In this document: positions 1-7,011 of the stretch, piece by piece
Position numbering within the stretch: position 1 is the stretch's first letter
Layout of the letters: each line of letters begins with the position of its first letter
From: Pseudomonadota bacterium
GTDB taxonomy: Bacteria; Pseudomonadota; Gammaproteobacteria; Steroidobacterales; Steroidobacteraceae
NCBI GenBank assembly: GCA_021815905.1
Contig: JAKAZP010000120.1
Coordinates: 1-7,604 of the forward strand
Reading direction: 5' to 3'
DNA length: 7,604 nucleotides
Translations under genes and position numbers: made by a program
The notes under the pieces: generated by a model
Told to the model about the DNA's origin: nothing
What the model saw: the letters and a program-made list of their open reading frames with translations, nothing else
The model's database searches: none

Positions 1-549
1 TCCGATCTGCTGCGCTCGGGCGCCCGGGCGGGCGATCAACTGTTCGTCTCGGGCACTCCGGGCGATGCGGCCGCCGGCCTCGCGCTCGAGCAGGGCCGGC
101 TCGCGGCGAGCGAGCCGGCGGCGAGCTACCTGCGCGAGCGCTTCCTCTATCCGGCGCCGCGGGTCGCTCTCGGTGAGTGTCTGCGCCGCTACGCGAGCGC
201 ATGCATCGACGTCTCGGACGGACTGCTCGGGGATGCCGCGAAGCTCGCCCGCGCGAGCGGCTGCGGCGTCGAGATCGCCTACGAGGAGCTGCCCGTGTCC
301 GAGGCGCTCGAGCGGTCGGTGGGCGAGGAGCGCGCCCGCGAGCTCGCGCTCACGGGCGGGGATGACTACGAGCTGTGCTTCAGCGCGCGGCCGGCGCTCG
401 CCGCGAAGCTTCTCGCGGAGCTGCCGCCGCAGCGCTGGGGCTATCGGCGCATCGGCACGCTGCGCGCGCCGCCCGGCGCCTGCGTGCTGCGCGCGGGGCA
501 GATCATGAGCGTGCCGGGCTCGGGGTACGATCACTTCGCCGCCCCGTGA
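1..549 (+). CDS. thiL: Thiamine-monophosphate kinase ThiL, C-terminal part (5' end outside window)
   Basis: ThiL phosphorylates thiamine monophosphate to thiamine diphosphate with ATP, the last step of thiamine cofactor synthesis in the cytoplasm. The frame is open from base 1 and codes 182 residues before the TGA. Visible family motifs are GDQLFVSG near the left edge, IDVSDGLLGD (bases 205-234), which belongs to the conserved Asp-rich region of the C-terminal domain, and LTGGDDYELCFS (bases 349-384), the characteristic ThiL GGDDYEL signature. The N-terminal half, with the ATP and magnesium site of this AIR-synthase-like fold, lies upstream of the window. The 3' end looks intact and is followed within 6 bp by a terminator hairpin. 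In many gammaproteobacteria thiL is followed by pgpA; here it is followed by an unrelated protein kinase. The start cannot be assigned. Identification is confident from the motifs. Confidence 0.95.
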   Translation, partial: SDLLRSGARAGDQLFVSGTPGDAAAGLALEQGRLAASEPAASYLRERFLYPAPRVALGECLRRYASACIDVSDGLLGDAAKLARASGCGVEIAYEELPVSEALERSVGEERARELALTGGDDYELCFSARPALAAKLLAELPPQRWGYRRIGTLRAPPGACVLRAGQIMSVPGSGYDHFAAP

Positions 550-554
550 GCGAG

Positions 555-594
555 CCGGCGCGAACTTCACATAACTTCGCGCCGGGTGATTTTC
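555..594 (+). terminator. Rho-independent terminator of thiL
   Basis: A perfect 10-bp inverted repeat, CCGGCGCGAA (555-564) and TTCGCGCCGG (576-585), encloses an 11-nt loop and is followed after 4 nt by TTTT (590-593). It begins 5 bp after the thiL stop codon. The GC-rich stem with a nearby T-run is the classical intrinsic terminator layout, though the T-run is short and the loop is long. It implies that the downstream kinase gene has its own promoter. Confidence 0.75.
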
Positions 595-606
595 TCGGGC
601 AACCAA

Positions 607-618
607 GTGATGCATCAC
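607..618. promoter_or_regulatory. Perfect 12-bp palindrome, candidate operator upstream of the Ser/Thr kinase gene
   Basis: GTGATGCATCAC equals its own reverse complement and lies 58 bp before the kinase start, just after the thiL terminator. A -10-like hexamer TATTCT (642-647) lies downstream. If that hexamer is used, the start point falls near base 654 and the palindrome centre near -41.5, where many activators bind. The half-sites recall CRP or FNR family sites, but the gap between half-sites is 2 bp too short for either consensus, so the binding protein is unknown. No good -35 is visible, which would fit an activator-dependent promoter. The palindrome is seen directly; its function is inferred. 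Confidence 0.4.
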
Positions 619-641
619 AGTCAGCCCCCGGAGCCCGATCG

Positions 642-647
642 TATTCT
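642..647 (+). promoter_or_regulatory. Possible -10 element for the Ser/Thr kinase gene
   Basis: TATTCT matches TATAAT at 4 of 6 positions and lies 29 bp before the ATG at 677. The region where a -35 would fall (around 618-625) has no TTGACA-like hexamer. This is a weak call that depends on the thiL terminator making a separate promoter necessary. Confidence 0.3.
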
Positions 648-676
648 TTCGCGCGTCTCACGACCTGCCGCGCCTC

Positions 677-2008
677 ATGCCCGCACCCGCTCAAGGATCC
701 CTTCCACGTCCCAAGTCCGCCGCGCGCAGCGTTCCTGAGCGCATCGGCAAATACGTGGTCATCAAGGAAGTCGGGCGCGGCAGCACCGGTGTCGTCTACC
801 TGTCGCACGACGCCTACTACGGTCGGGACGTCGCCATCAAGGTCTACAACATGGACGCGGGCGCGGATGCCGAGCGGGCGCGGATCGCGCGCAAGATGTT
901 CCTCTCCGAGGCGCATCTGGTCGGCATGCTGCAGCATCCGCACATCCTGCCCATCTACGACGCGGGCGAGGAGAACGGACGTTGCTACATCGTCACCGAG
1001 CACGTGCACGGGGCGCGCACGCTCGCCGCCTACTGCCGTCCGGACAACCTGCTGCGCATCGACGACACGGTCGAGATCATCTACAAGTGCTCCAAGGCGC
1101 TGCACTACGCGCATACCCGCGGCGTGATCCATCGCGACGTCAAGCCGTCCAACATCATGCTCACGCAGGACAGCGACGTGCGCATCATCGATTTCGGCAT
1201 CGCGCTGGTCGCCGACTCGGAGATCTCGCGCATCGAGGGCATCGCCGGCAGCCCTTCCTACATGTCTCCCGAGCAGGTGCAGAGCCTCGAGCTCACCAAC
1301 CGCTCCGACCTGTACTCCCTCGGCGCGGTGATGTACGAGCTGCTCACCGGCTCGCGCCCCTTTCGGGCGGGCAACCTGCAGAAGCTCCTGCACCAGATCG
1401 TGTACGCGACGCCGCCGCCGATCCACACGCTGCGCAAGGACGTGCCGGAGGAGCTCGAGAACGTGGTGGCGACCGCGCTGCAGAAGGATCCGGCGAAGCG
1501 CTGCAAGAGCGGTCTGGACTTCGCCGCCGATCTCACCCGCGTGCACCAGCGGCTGCGCGAGGCGAATGCCCGCATCGATCGCCAGGAGCAGTTCGGGGTG
1601 CTGCGGCGGCTGAAGTTCTTCCACGAGTTCTCCCACGCCGAGATCTGGGAGGTGCTGCGGGCGAGCAGCTGGCAGAACTACTCCGCGGGCGAGGAGATCG
1701 TCAAGGAAGGCGAGATGGACGATCGCTTCTACATCCTCGTCTCCGGCAGCTGCGCCGTCGAACGCCACGGGCGGCGGGTCGGCGCGCTCGAGACCGGAGA
1801 CTGTTTCGGCGAGGCGAGCTACGTGCAGGGAGCCAAGCGCACGGCGACCATACGCGCGGGGAGCTCGGTCACCGTGCTCAAGGTGAGCTCGACCCTCCTC
1901 GAGCAGGTCTCCGCCTCCTGCCAGCTGCGCTTCAACCGGGTGTTCCTGCGCGCCCTGATCGGTCGGCTGCAGGGGGCCGAGCAGCAGGGGGCGCCACACA
2001 CCGTGTGA
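677..2008 (+). CDS. Hanks-type serine/threonine protein kinase with C-terminal cyclic-nucleotide-binding domain
   Basis: This 443-residue protein should phosphorylate Ser/Thr residues of unknown targets under control of a cyclic nucleotide. The kinase domain spans about residues 26-285 and has all catalytic elements: glycine loop GRGSTGVVY (33-41), VAIK lysine K55, alphaC glutamate E78, HRDVKPSN (152-159, catalytic D154), DFG (172-174), SPE in place of APE (197-199) and the structural D211. A charged helical linker (about 285-311) leads to a cyclic-nucleotide-binding domain (about 312-425). Its phosphate-binding cassette has FGE (377-379) and, at the spacing seen in PKA, R388-T-A-T, so the ribose-contacting Glu and phosphate-contacting Arg are present. 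No signal peptide, transmembrane helix or PASTA repeat is seen, so the protein is probably cytoplasmic. No Shine-Dalgarno is evident before the ATG; an in-frame TGA at 608 limits any upstream extension. The gene is monocistronic by appearance, 96 bp before a two-component operon. The kinase assignment is firm; ligand and substrates are unknown. Confidence 0.93.
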   Translation: MPAPAQGSLPRPKSAARSVPERIGKYVVIKEVGRGSTGVVYLSHDAYYGRDVAIKVYNMDAGADAERARIARKMFLSEAHLVGMLQHPHILPIYDAGEENGRCYIVTEHVHGARTLAAYCRPDNLLRIDDTVEIIYKCSKALHYAHTRGVIHRDVKPSNIMLTQDSDVRIIDFGIALVADSEISRIEGIAGSPSYMSPEQVQSLELTNRSDLYSLGAVMYELLTGSRPFRAGNLQKLLHQIVYATPPPIHTLRKDVPEELENVVATALQKDPAKRCKSGLDFAADLTRVHQRLREANARIDRQEQFGVLRRLKFFHEFSHAEIWEVLRASSWQNYSAGEEIVKEGEMDDRFYILVSGSCAVERHGRRVGALETGDCFGEASYVQGAKRTATIRAGSSVTVLKVSSTLLEQVSASCQLRFNRVFLRALIGRLQGAEQQGAPHTV

Positions 2009-2011
2009 GCG

Positions 2012-2031
2012 GGGCCGGCCGATGCCGGTCC
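2012..2031 (+). repeat. GC-rich hairpin just after the kinase gene
   Basis: Bases 2012-2019 and 2024-2031 form an 8-bp stem with one G-T wobble around a CGAT tetraloop, starting 4 bp after the kinase stop codon. There is no T-run behind it, so it is not a classical intrinsic terminator. It could stabilise the 3' end of the kinase mRNA or lessen read-through into the response regulator gene. Confidence 0.35.
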
Positions 2032-2090
2032 GCGCCGATCGCGGGCGAGTCGTCGCGGCGGCGGCGGGCGGGTGCGCGCACGGCGCGTGC

Positions 2091-2096
2091 TAATCT
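2091..2096 (+). promoter_or_regulatory. -10-like hexamer for the response regulator operon, possibly giving a leaderless mRNA
   Basis: TAATCT matches the -10 consensus at 4 of 6 positions and ends 8 bp before the GTG at 2105. Transcription from it would start at or next to the start codon. No Shine-Dalgarno is present between them. No convincing -35 is visible at 16-18 bp upstream, so the call is tentative. Confidence 0.35.
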
Positions 2097-2104
2097 CTCG
2101 CCCC

Positions 2105-2782
2105 GTGCACATTCTGCTCATCGAGGACGATACGGAAGCGGCAAGCTTTCTCGTCAAGGGACTGCGCGAGAGCGGCTACGCGGTGGAGCACTGCGCCGAA
2201 GGGCGCGAGGGGCTGTCACGGGCATCGTCCGGCCGGTTCGATCTGATCGTCACCGATCGGATGCTGCCGCAGCTCGACGGGCTCGCCATCATTCAACATC
2301 TGCGCGCCGCGGGAGTCACCACGCCGGTGCTGGTGTTGAGCGCGCTCGGCAGCGTCGATGATCGCATCCGCGGCCTCAAGGCGGGGGGCGATGACTACCT
2401 CACCAAGCCGTTCGCCTTCGCCGAGCTCCTGGCGCGCATCGAGGCGCTGCTGCGCCGCCGCGCGAGCGGCTCGGAAAGCACCCGGCTGCGCGTCGCGGAC
2501 CTCGAGTTCGATCTGCTCGCCCGGCGCGTCACGCGCGCGGGCCGGGAGATCGAGCTCACCTCGCGCGAGCAGAAGCTGCTCGAGTTCCTGATGCGCCGCG
2601 CCGGGCAGGTGGTCACGCGCACCATGCTGCTCGAGGGCGTGTGGGATCTGCACTTCGACCCTCAGAGCAACCTCGTCGACGTGCACATCAGCCGGTTGCG
2701 TCAGGCGGTCGATCGAGGCTCGGATCAGCCTCTGATCCACACCGTCCGCGGCTCCGGGTACTCGTTGCGCGAGGAGGAGTAG
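2105..2782 (+). CDS. OmpR/PhoB-family two-component response regulator
   Basis: This 225-residue DNA-binding regulator is activated by aspartate phosphorylation, most likely by the histidine kinase encoded 5 bp downstream. The receiver domain (about 1-115) has the acidic pair D8-D9 after ILLIE, the phosphoacceptor D51 in VTDRMLP, the switch residue S79 and the conserved K101 in TKPF. The winged-helix output domain (about 128-225) has LTSREQKLLEFLM, the VDVHISRLRQAVD recognition-helix region and the closing IHTVRGSGYSL, typical of OmpR/PhoB proteins. The GTG at 2105 was chosen because it gives a standard receiver N-terminus (HILLIEDD); an in-frame GTG at 2072 would add 11 basic residues absent from the family. 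A -10-like hexamer lies 8 bp upstream and there is no Shine-Dalgarno. The DRMLP form of the phosphorylation motif is a known variant of the more usual DLMLP. The regulon and signal cannot be read from the sequence. Confidence 0.95.
   Translation: MHILLIEDDTEAASFLVKGLRESGYAVEHCAEGREGLSRASSGRFDLIVTDRMLPQLDGLAIIQHLRAAGVTTPVLVLSALGSVDDRIRGLKAGGDDYLTKPFAFAELLARIEALLRRRASGSESTRLRVADLEFDLLARRVTRAGREIELTSREQKLLEFLMRRAGQVVTRTMLLEGVWDLHFDPQSNLVDVHISRLRQAVDRGSDQPLIHTVRGSGYSLREEE
2772..2779 (+). promoter_or_regulatory. Ribosome binding site for the histidine kinase, inside the response regulator 3' end
   Basis: AGGAGGAG, the last sense codons of the regulator (a run of GAG Glu codons), lies 8 bp before the GTG at 2788 and is a strong Shine-Dalgarno match. 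A second purine run, AGGGA (2781-2785), is too close to the start to be ideal. The site supports GTG 2788 as the start and suggests translational coupling of the pair. Confidence 0.65.
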
Positions 2783-2787
2783 GGACG

Positions 2788-4191
2788 GTGAGGCGGCGGG
2801 ATCTGTTCCACACGACAGCCTTCAGGATGTCGATGGGCTATACCCTGCTGGTCACGCTCGCGGTGTGCGTGACCCTCGGGAGCACCTACCTGCTCACCCG
2901 CAGCATCATCCAGGGCGACGTCGATCTCATCATCGCCACCGAGCTCAACAGTCTCGAGAGTCAGTACGTGCGCAGCGGCGTGCCCGGGCTCACCAGCGAG
3001 ATCAATCTGCGCATCGACAGCTGGGGCCGGATCGGCGCGGTGTACATGCTGGCGAGTCCGCGTTTCGACCGGCTCGCCGGCAACGTGACCAACTGGCCGT
3101 TCGATGGCGCGCCGACCGAGCCCTGGCCGGAATTTCGCATCGAGTCCATCGAGCCGGGACAGGGCTCGGTGCATCCGGTGCGCGCCGCCGTGCGCCGGCT
3201 CGCGAACGGCGACTGGCTGCTGGTCGGCACCGACATGTCGCAGGAGCGCCGCTACTCGCACACCTTCAGGAGCGCGACGCTCTGGGGCATCGGCCTGTCG
3301 ATCCTGGCGGCGGCCGCGGCGGGCTTCTCCTTCAGCTTCCGTCTGGCGCGGCGTGTCGGCACCGTGACCGACACCTGCGTGCGGATCATGTCGGGGGAGA
3401 TGGGGCACCGGCTTCCCGTCGGCGGCACGAGCGACGAGTTCGACGCGCTCGCCGTGTCCGTCAACCGGGTGCTGGACCGGCTCGAGGAGCAGGCGCGGAC
3501 GCTGCGCACGACTTTCGACAGCGTCGCCCACGATCTGCGCGCGCCCCTGCACCGGTTGCGGACCCGCATGGAGGCGCTCCTGCGCCAGCCCGCGCTCGAG
3601 GCGGCGGTGCGCGCTCCGGTCGAGTCGGCGCTGCGCGATGTCGATCGCCTGCAGCGTACGCTCGCGACGCTGCTGCAGATCGCGCTCGCCGAGTCCGGAG
3701 CGCCGCTCGCGGCGCCGGCGCCGGTGGATGTGGGGGAGCTTGCCGGGGAGCTGGTGGAGCTCTTCGAGCCGGTGGCCCGCGAGCGCGGATTGACGCTCAC
3801 CGGGCGAGCGGATCCGGGCGTGATCGTCGAGGGCAACCGGCAGCTGCTCGCCCAGCTCATCACCAACCTCATCGAGAACGCGCTCAAGTATGTTCCGGCC
3901 GGAGGCCGGATCGAGGTCGGCCTGCGACGGCTCCCCGAGAGCGCGCAGCTCGTGGTGAGCGACAACGGGCCGGGAATGGCGCCCGAGGAGCGCTTGCGGG
4001 CCGGTCAGCCGTTCGCCCGGATCGGGCAGCGCCCGGGCGTCGAGGGCAGCGGGCTCGGGCTCTCGCTGGTGTCGGCGATCGCGCGGCTGCACCGCGCGCG
4101 GCTCACCCTCGAGAGCAACGACCCGGGGCTGCGAGCCGTGGTGGATCTGCCGCTCAGTCAGGCGTCTTTGTCGCGCTCGATGAGCGCGTAA
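2788..4191 (+). CDS. Two-component sensor histidine kinase with HAMP domain
   Basis: This 467-residue inner-membrane kinase senses an unknown signal, autophosphorylates on histidine and passes the phosphate to the regulator encoded just upstream. In order: a short basic N-terminus, TM1 (about 15-36), a periplasmic sensor region of about 128 residues with no recognised fold, TM2 (about 165-184), a HAMP linker (about 185-237), and the DHp domain with H-box [11 protein letters not shown] (H248). The ATPase domain shows the N-box NLIENALKY (N364), the G1 box SDNGPGM (D392) and the G2 box GSGLGLSL (420-427). All catalytic elements are present. GTG 2788 is preferred because it has a Shine-Dalgarno and gives a short basic lead into TM1; longer in-frame starts near 2641 would overlap the regulator and add a low-complexity Arg/Pro/Ser tail. 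The last residues, beyond the ATPase fold, lie in a 34-bp overlap with the convergent folE2. The subtype (metal, envelope or antimicrobial-peptide sensing) cannot be determined. Confidence 0.95.
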   Translation: MRRRDLFHTTAFRMSMGYTLLVTLAVCVTLGSTYLLTRSIIQGDVDLIIATELNSLESQYVRSGVPGLTSEINLRIDSWGRIGAVYMLASPRFDRLAGNVTNWPFDGAPTEPWPEFRIESIEPGQGSVHPVRAAVRRLANGDWLLVGTDMSQERRYSHTFRSATLWGIGLSILAAAAAGFSFSFRLARRVGTVTDTCVRIMSGEMGHRLPVGGTSDEFDALAVSVNRVLDRLEEQARTLRTTFDSVAHDLRAPLHRLRTRMEALLRQPALEAAVRAPVESALRDVDRLQRTLATLLQIALAESGAPLAAPAPVDVGELAGELVELFEPVARERGLTLTGRADPGVIVEGNRQLLAQLITNLIENALKYVPAGGRIEVGLRRLPESAQLVVSDNGPGMAPEERLRAGQPFARIGQRPGVEGSGLGLSLVSAIARLHRARLTLESNDPGLRAVVDLPLSQASLSRSMSA

Positions 4192-4982
4192 GCGGAGTGG
4201 TTGTGGATGGACTCGAAGTTCTCCGACTCCACCACGTAAGCGCCGATGCGCTGGTCGGCATTCAGGCGGGTCGCGACGTCCCGCACCATGTCCTCGACGA
4301 ACTTCGGATTGTCGTACGCGCGCTCGGTGACGAATTTCTCGTCCGGGCGCTTCAAGATTCCGTAGAGCTCGCACGAAGCCTCGGCCTCGGCGAGCTCGAT
4401 GAGCTCCTCGATCCACATGTGGTGGCGCAGCTTCGCGGTGATGGTCACGTGCGAGCGCTGATTGTGGGCACCGTAGGAGGAGATGCGCTTCGAGCACGGG
4501 CACAGACTCGTCACCGGCACGATGACCCGCACCCACAGCTCCGTGCGCCCGTCGCGGTACTCGCCGATGAGACTCGCCCGGTAGTCCATCAGGCTCTCGA
4601 CGCCGCTCACGGGTGCGCGTTTCATGATGAAGAACGGGAAGGTCATCTCGATGTGGCCGGCGTCGGCCTCCAGGCGCCCCGTCATGGTCTCGAGCATGGT
4701 CCGGAAGGACTCGACGGAGATCTCGCGCTCGGCATGCAGGATCTCGACGAACCGCGACATGTGAGTTCCCTTGAAGTCGTGCGGGAGGCTCACGAACATG
4801 TTGAAGGTCGCGATGGTGTGCTGCTCGCCGGCGGAGCGGTCCTTCACCCGCACGGGGTGGCTGATGTCCTTGATGCCCACGCGGTTGATCGGCAGGCGGC
4901 GCGTGTCCGCCCGGCCTTGCACGTCTTCGACGTCGGCGAGCACCGGGCGCGCGGTCTGGGCGGTGGTCGGAGGGGGGCTCAT
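4158..4982 (-). CDS. folE2: GTP cyclohydrolase I type IB (FolE2)
   Basis: FolE2 converts GTP to 7,8-dihydroneopterin triphosphate and formate, the first step of tetrahydrofolate and queuosine synthesis. It is the metal-flexible alternative to the zinc-dependent FolE. The 274-residue product has the family landmarks [20 protein letters not shown] (21-39 region), [17 protein letters not shown] (66-82), the active-site [10 protein letters not shown] (C161 and C163) and YGAHNQRS with H173, followed by conserved acidic residues including those around [10 protein letters not shown]. In the well-studied bacterial FolE2 the metal is held by Cys, His and Glu residues of these segments. The length is normal. 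ATG 4982 is preferred since it gives a typical start before the conserved core, with a -10-like TAGGCT 7 bp upstream and no clear Shine-Dalgarno. The gene lies 111 bp downstream of dxs on the same strand and shares 34 bp with the convergent histidine kinase gene. No Zur-like box was seen upstream. Confidence 0.96.
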   Translation of the reverse strand: MSPPPTTAQTARPVLADVEDVQGRADTRRLPINRVGIKDISHPVRVKDRSAGEQHTIATFNMFVSLPHDFKGTHMSRFVEILHAEREISVESFRTMLETMTGRLEADAGHIEMTFPFFIMKRAPVSGVESLMDYRASLIGEYRDGRTELWVRVIVPVTSLCPCSKRISSYGAHNQRSHVTITAKLRHHMWIEELIELAEAEASCELYGILKRPDEKFVTERAYDNPKFVEDMVRDVATRLNADQRIGAYVVESENFESIHNHSAYALIERDKDA

Positions 4983-4989
4983 GGCGGAA

Positions 4990-4995
4990 AGCCTA
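4990..4995 (-). promoter_or_regulatory. -10-like hexamer 7 bp before folE2
   Basis: Read on the minus strand the bases are TAGGCT, then 7 nt, then ATG. The match to TATAAT is only 3 of 6, but the spacing equals that of the hexamers before dxs and is one less than before the response regulator. No -35 is evident. An alternative reading is that TAGG acts as a poor Shine-Dalgarno. Confidence 0.25.
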
Positions 4996-5040
4996 CCGCA
5001 TCGCGGGCGGCGGCACCTATTCCGATCGGGGGAGCCGCCG

Positions 5041-5066
5041 GGCGCTCTCCCGGCCGGGAGACCGCC
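5041..5066. repeat. Perfect 16-bp palindrome within an imperfect hairpin between dxs and folE2
   Basis: TCTCCCGGCCGGGAGA (5046-5061) is self-complementary. After one C-C mismatch the pairing continues for 4 bp on each side (GGCG at 5041-5044 with CGCC at 5063-5066). It lies in the 111-bp gap between dxs and folE2. No T-run follows on the minus strand, so it is not a standard terminator. It may be an mRNA processing or attenuation hairpin, or an operator. The structure is seen directly; its role is unknown. Confidence 0.5.
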
Positions 5067-5093
5067 GCGATCGGGGCCGGGGCGCCCGCGGGC

Positions 5094-6998
5094 TCAGGCG
5101 CCGCCGACCGAGCGTAAGCGCTCGCGCGACTGCAGCGCCCACCAACGCTCGATCCCGGCGTGAATGGAGGCGGCGTCGAGGCCCGCGGCGACCAGGCAGG
5201 ACTCGCGTGAGCCGTGCTCGATGAAGCGGTCGGGAATGCCGAGGTGAAGGAGCGGCAGCGACACGCCTTCCGAGGCGAGGAGCTCGGCGACGGCGGACCC
5301 TGCGCCGCCCTTGACGACGTTCTCCTCCAGCGTGACGAAGGCCTGGTGGCGCGAGGCGAGCTCGAGGATGAGCGACTCGTCGAGGGGCTTGATGAAGCGC
5401 ATGTCGACGAGCGTGGCATCGAGCCGCTCGGCGCAGCGCGCCGCGCTCTCGAGCAGCGCGCCGAAGGAGAGGATGGCGAGACCGCTTCGACCCTCGCGCT
5501 TCACGAGCCCGCGGCCGACGGGGATGGCGGTGAACGCCTTCTCGACGGGCACGCCAGGTCCGGTGCCGCGCGGATAGCGCACCAGCGCCGGGGTGTCGAG
5601 GGTGGTGCCGGTGTAGAGCATCTGCCGGCACTCGTTCTCGTCGCTCGGGGCCATGACGACGAGATTCGGGATGCAGCGCAGGAACGAGAGGTCGAACGAG
5701 CCCTGATGGGTGGCGCCGTCGGAGCCGACGAGGCCCGCTCGATCGAGCGCGAACAGCACCGGCAGCTTCTGCAGCGCGACATCGTGGATCAGCTGATCGT
5801 ACGCGCGCTGCAGGAACGTGGAGTAAATGGCGACCACCGGCCTCAAGCCCTCGGCGGCGAGCCCCGCGGCGAAGGTGACCGCGTGCTGCTCGGCGATCGC
5901 GACGTCGAAGTAGCGGTCGGGGAAGCCCTTGGAGAACGCCACCAGGTCCGAGCCCTCGCGCATGGCGGGGGTGATGCCGATGATGCGCGGGTCGCGCTCG
6001 GCGACGTCACAGAGCCATTGCCCGAACACCTTCGAGTAGGACGGCCCGCTGGCGGCCTCCTTGAAGATGGTGCCGCTCTTCGGATCGAAGGGGCCCGGGC
6101 CATGCCACTTGATCGGATCGGCCTCGGCGGGCGCATAGCCCTTGCCCTTGCGCGTGACGACGTGCAGGAACTGCGGACCGCGCAGCTTGCGCACGTTGCG
6201 CAGCGTCGCCACCAGCGCGCGCACGTCGTGCCCGTCCATGGGACCGATGTAGTTGAAGCCGAGCTCCTCGAACAGCGTGCCGGGCAGCACCATGCCCTTC
6301 AGGTGCTCCTCCGAGCGCCGGGCGAGCTCCCACACCGCCGGCATCTGCCTCAGGACCTTCTTGCCCCCCTCACGCAGGTGCGAGTACACGCGCCCCGAGA
6401 GCGCGGCGGCGAAGTAGTTCGAGAGCGCCCCGACGTTCTCCGAGATCGACATGTCGTTGTCGTTCAGGATGACGAGCAGATCCGCCGGCAGGGAGCCGGC
6501 GTGATTCAGCGCCTCGAACGCCATGCCCGCCGTCATGGCCCCATCGCCGATCACCGCGACCACGCGCCGCGGGTTTCCGGAGCGCTCCGCGGCGATCGCC
6601 ATGCCGAGAGCGGCGCTGATCGAGGTGCTGGAGTGCCCGACGCCGAAGGTGTCGTACTCGCTTTCCGCGCGGCTCGGGAAGGGCGCGAGGCCACCCGGTT
6701 GCTTGACGGTGTGCAGCTGCTCGCGCCGTCCCGTGAGCACCTTGTGCGGATAGGCCTGGTGGCCCACGTCCCATACGAGCCGATCGTGCGGGGTGTCGTA
6801 GACGTAGTGCAGAGCGATCGTGAGCTCGACGGTGCCGAGCCCGGCGGCGAAATGTCCGCCCCGGGTGCTGACCGTCTGGATCAGGAACTGCCGCAGCTCG
6901 TCCGCGAGCGACGGCAGCTCGGCTACCGGCAGACGGCGAAGGTCGGCGGGGGAGGCGATCGTCTCGAGCAGAGGGTAGGCGTCGGATGGGGCGGTCAT
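5094..6998 (-). CDS. dxs: 1-deoxy-D-xylulose-5-phosphate synthase
   Basis: Dxs condenses pyruvate and glyceraldehyde 3-phosphate, with loss of CO2, to DXP. This is the first step of the MEP isoprenoid pathway and a source of carbon for thiamine and pyridoxal phosphate. The 634-residue product has the usual length. The thiamine-diphosphate domain shows [10 protein letters not shown] (catalytic H49), [11 protein letters not shown] (76-86), [10 protein letters not shown], and the cofactor and magnesium motif GDGAMTAG (151-158) with N181. The pyrimidine-binding domain has [14 protein letters not shown] with the catalytic Glu370, the same number as in E. coli, and [15 protein letters not shown]. 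The C-terminal transketolase-like domain ends near residue 620. ATG 6998 gives a normal N-terminus; a -10-like TACACT ends 7 bp upstream and no Shine-Dalgarno is seen. It follows xseB by 73 bp, the place where ispA commonly sits, and is followed by folE2. No missing residues or frameshifts were seen. Confidence 0.98.
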   Translation of the reverse strand: MTAPSDAYPLLETIASPADLRRLPVAELPSLADELRQFLIQTVSTRGGHFAAGLGTVELTIALHYVYDTPHDRLVWDVGHQAYPHKVLTGRREQLHTVKQPGGLAPFPSRAESEYDTFGVGHSSTSISAALGMAIAAERSGNPRRVVAVIGDGAMTAGMAFEALNHAGSLPADLLVILNDNDMSISENVGALSNYFAAALSGRVYSHLREGGKKVLRQMPAVWELARRSEEHLKGMVLPGTLFEELGFNYIGPMDGHDVRALVATLRNVRKLRGPQFLHVVTRKGKGYAPAEADPIKWHGPGPFDPKSGTIFKEAASGPSYSKVFGQWLCDVAERDPRIIGITPAMREGSDLVAFSKGFPDRYFDVAIAEQHAVTFAAGLAAEGLRPVVAIYSTFLQRAYDQLIHDVALQKLPVLFALDRAGLVGSDGATHQGSFDLSFLRCIPNLVVMAPSDENECRQMLYTGTTLDTPALVRYPRGTGPGVPVEKAFTAIPVGRGLVKREGRSGLAILSFGALLESAARCAERLDATLVDMRFIKPLDESLILELASRHQAFVTLEENVVKGGAGSAVAELLASEGVSLPLLHLGIPDRFIEHGSRESCLVAAGLDAASIHAGIERWWALQSRERLRSVGGA

Positions 6999-7005
6999 CG
7001 GGTGC

Positions 7006-7011
7006 AGTGTA
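7006..7011 (-). promoter_or_regulatory. -10-like hexamer 7 bp before dxs, possibly giving a leaderless mRNA
   Basis: On the minus strand the bases are TACACT, a 4 of 6 match to TATAAT, then 7 nt and ATG. The hexamer is part of a 10-bp palindrome AGTGTACACT (7006-7015). The best upstream hexamer, TTGCAA, would need a 19-bp spacer, which is long. If active, this promoter would let dxs be transcribed apart from xseB. Confidence 0.35.

Noticed and set aside
563..578. Direct repeat AACTTC with 10-bp period, resembling an OmpR-family binding site
   Set aside because: Both copies are contained in the arms and loop of the thiL terminator hairpin, which explains them more simply.
607..618. CRP or FNR binding site
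   Set aside because: The palindrome has GTGA-N4-TCAC spacing, whereas CRP sites need GTGA-N6-TCAC and FNR sites TTGAT-N4-ATCAA. It was kept only as an operator for an unknown protein.
503..1999. Long minus-strand open frame opposite the Ser/Thr kinase gene
   Set aside because: It lies fully antisense to a gene with clear kinase and cyclic-nucleotide motifs, and its product is a low-complexity Arg/Ala/His/Leu-rich sequence with no recognisable motif. Long mirror frames are expected at this GC content.
2012..2031. Intrinsic terminator after the Ser/Thr kinase gene
   Set aside because: The stem is strong, but no T-run follows, so only a hairpin is claimed.
2072..2104. Upstream GTG start for the response regulator
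   Set aside because: It would add 11 basic residues before the receiver beta-1 strand, unlike the family, and has no ribosome binding site.
2725..5117. Very long open frames on both strands across the histidine kinase and folE2 (minus 2725-4536; plus 2865-5117)
   Set aside because: They cross gene boundaries, are Arg/Ala-rich without domains, and contradict the well-supported kinase and folE2 frames.
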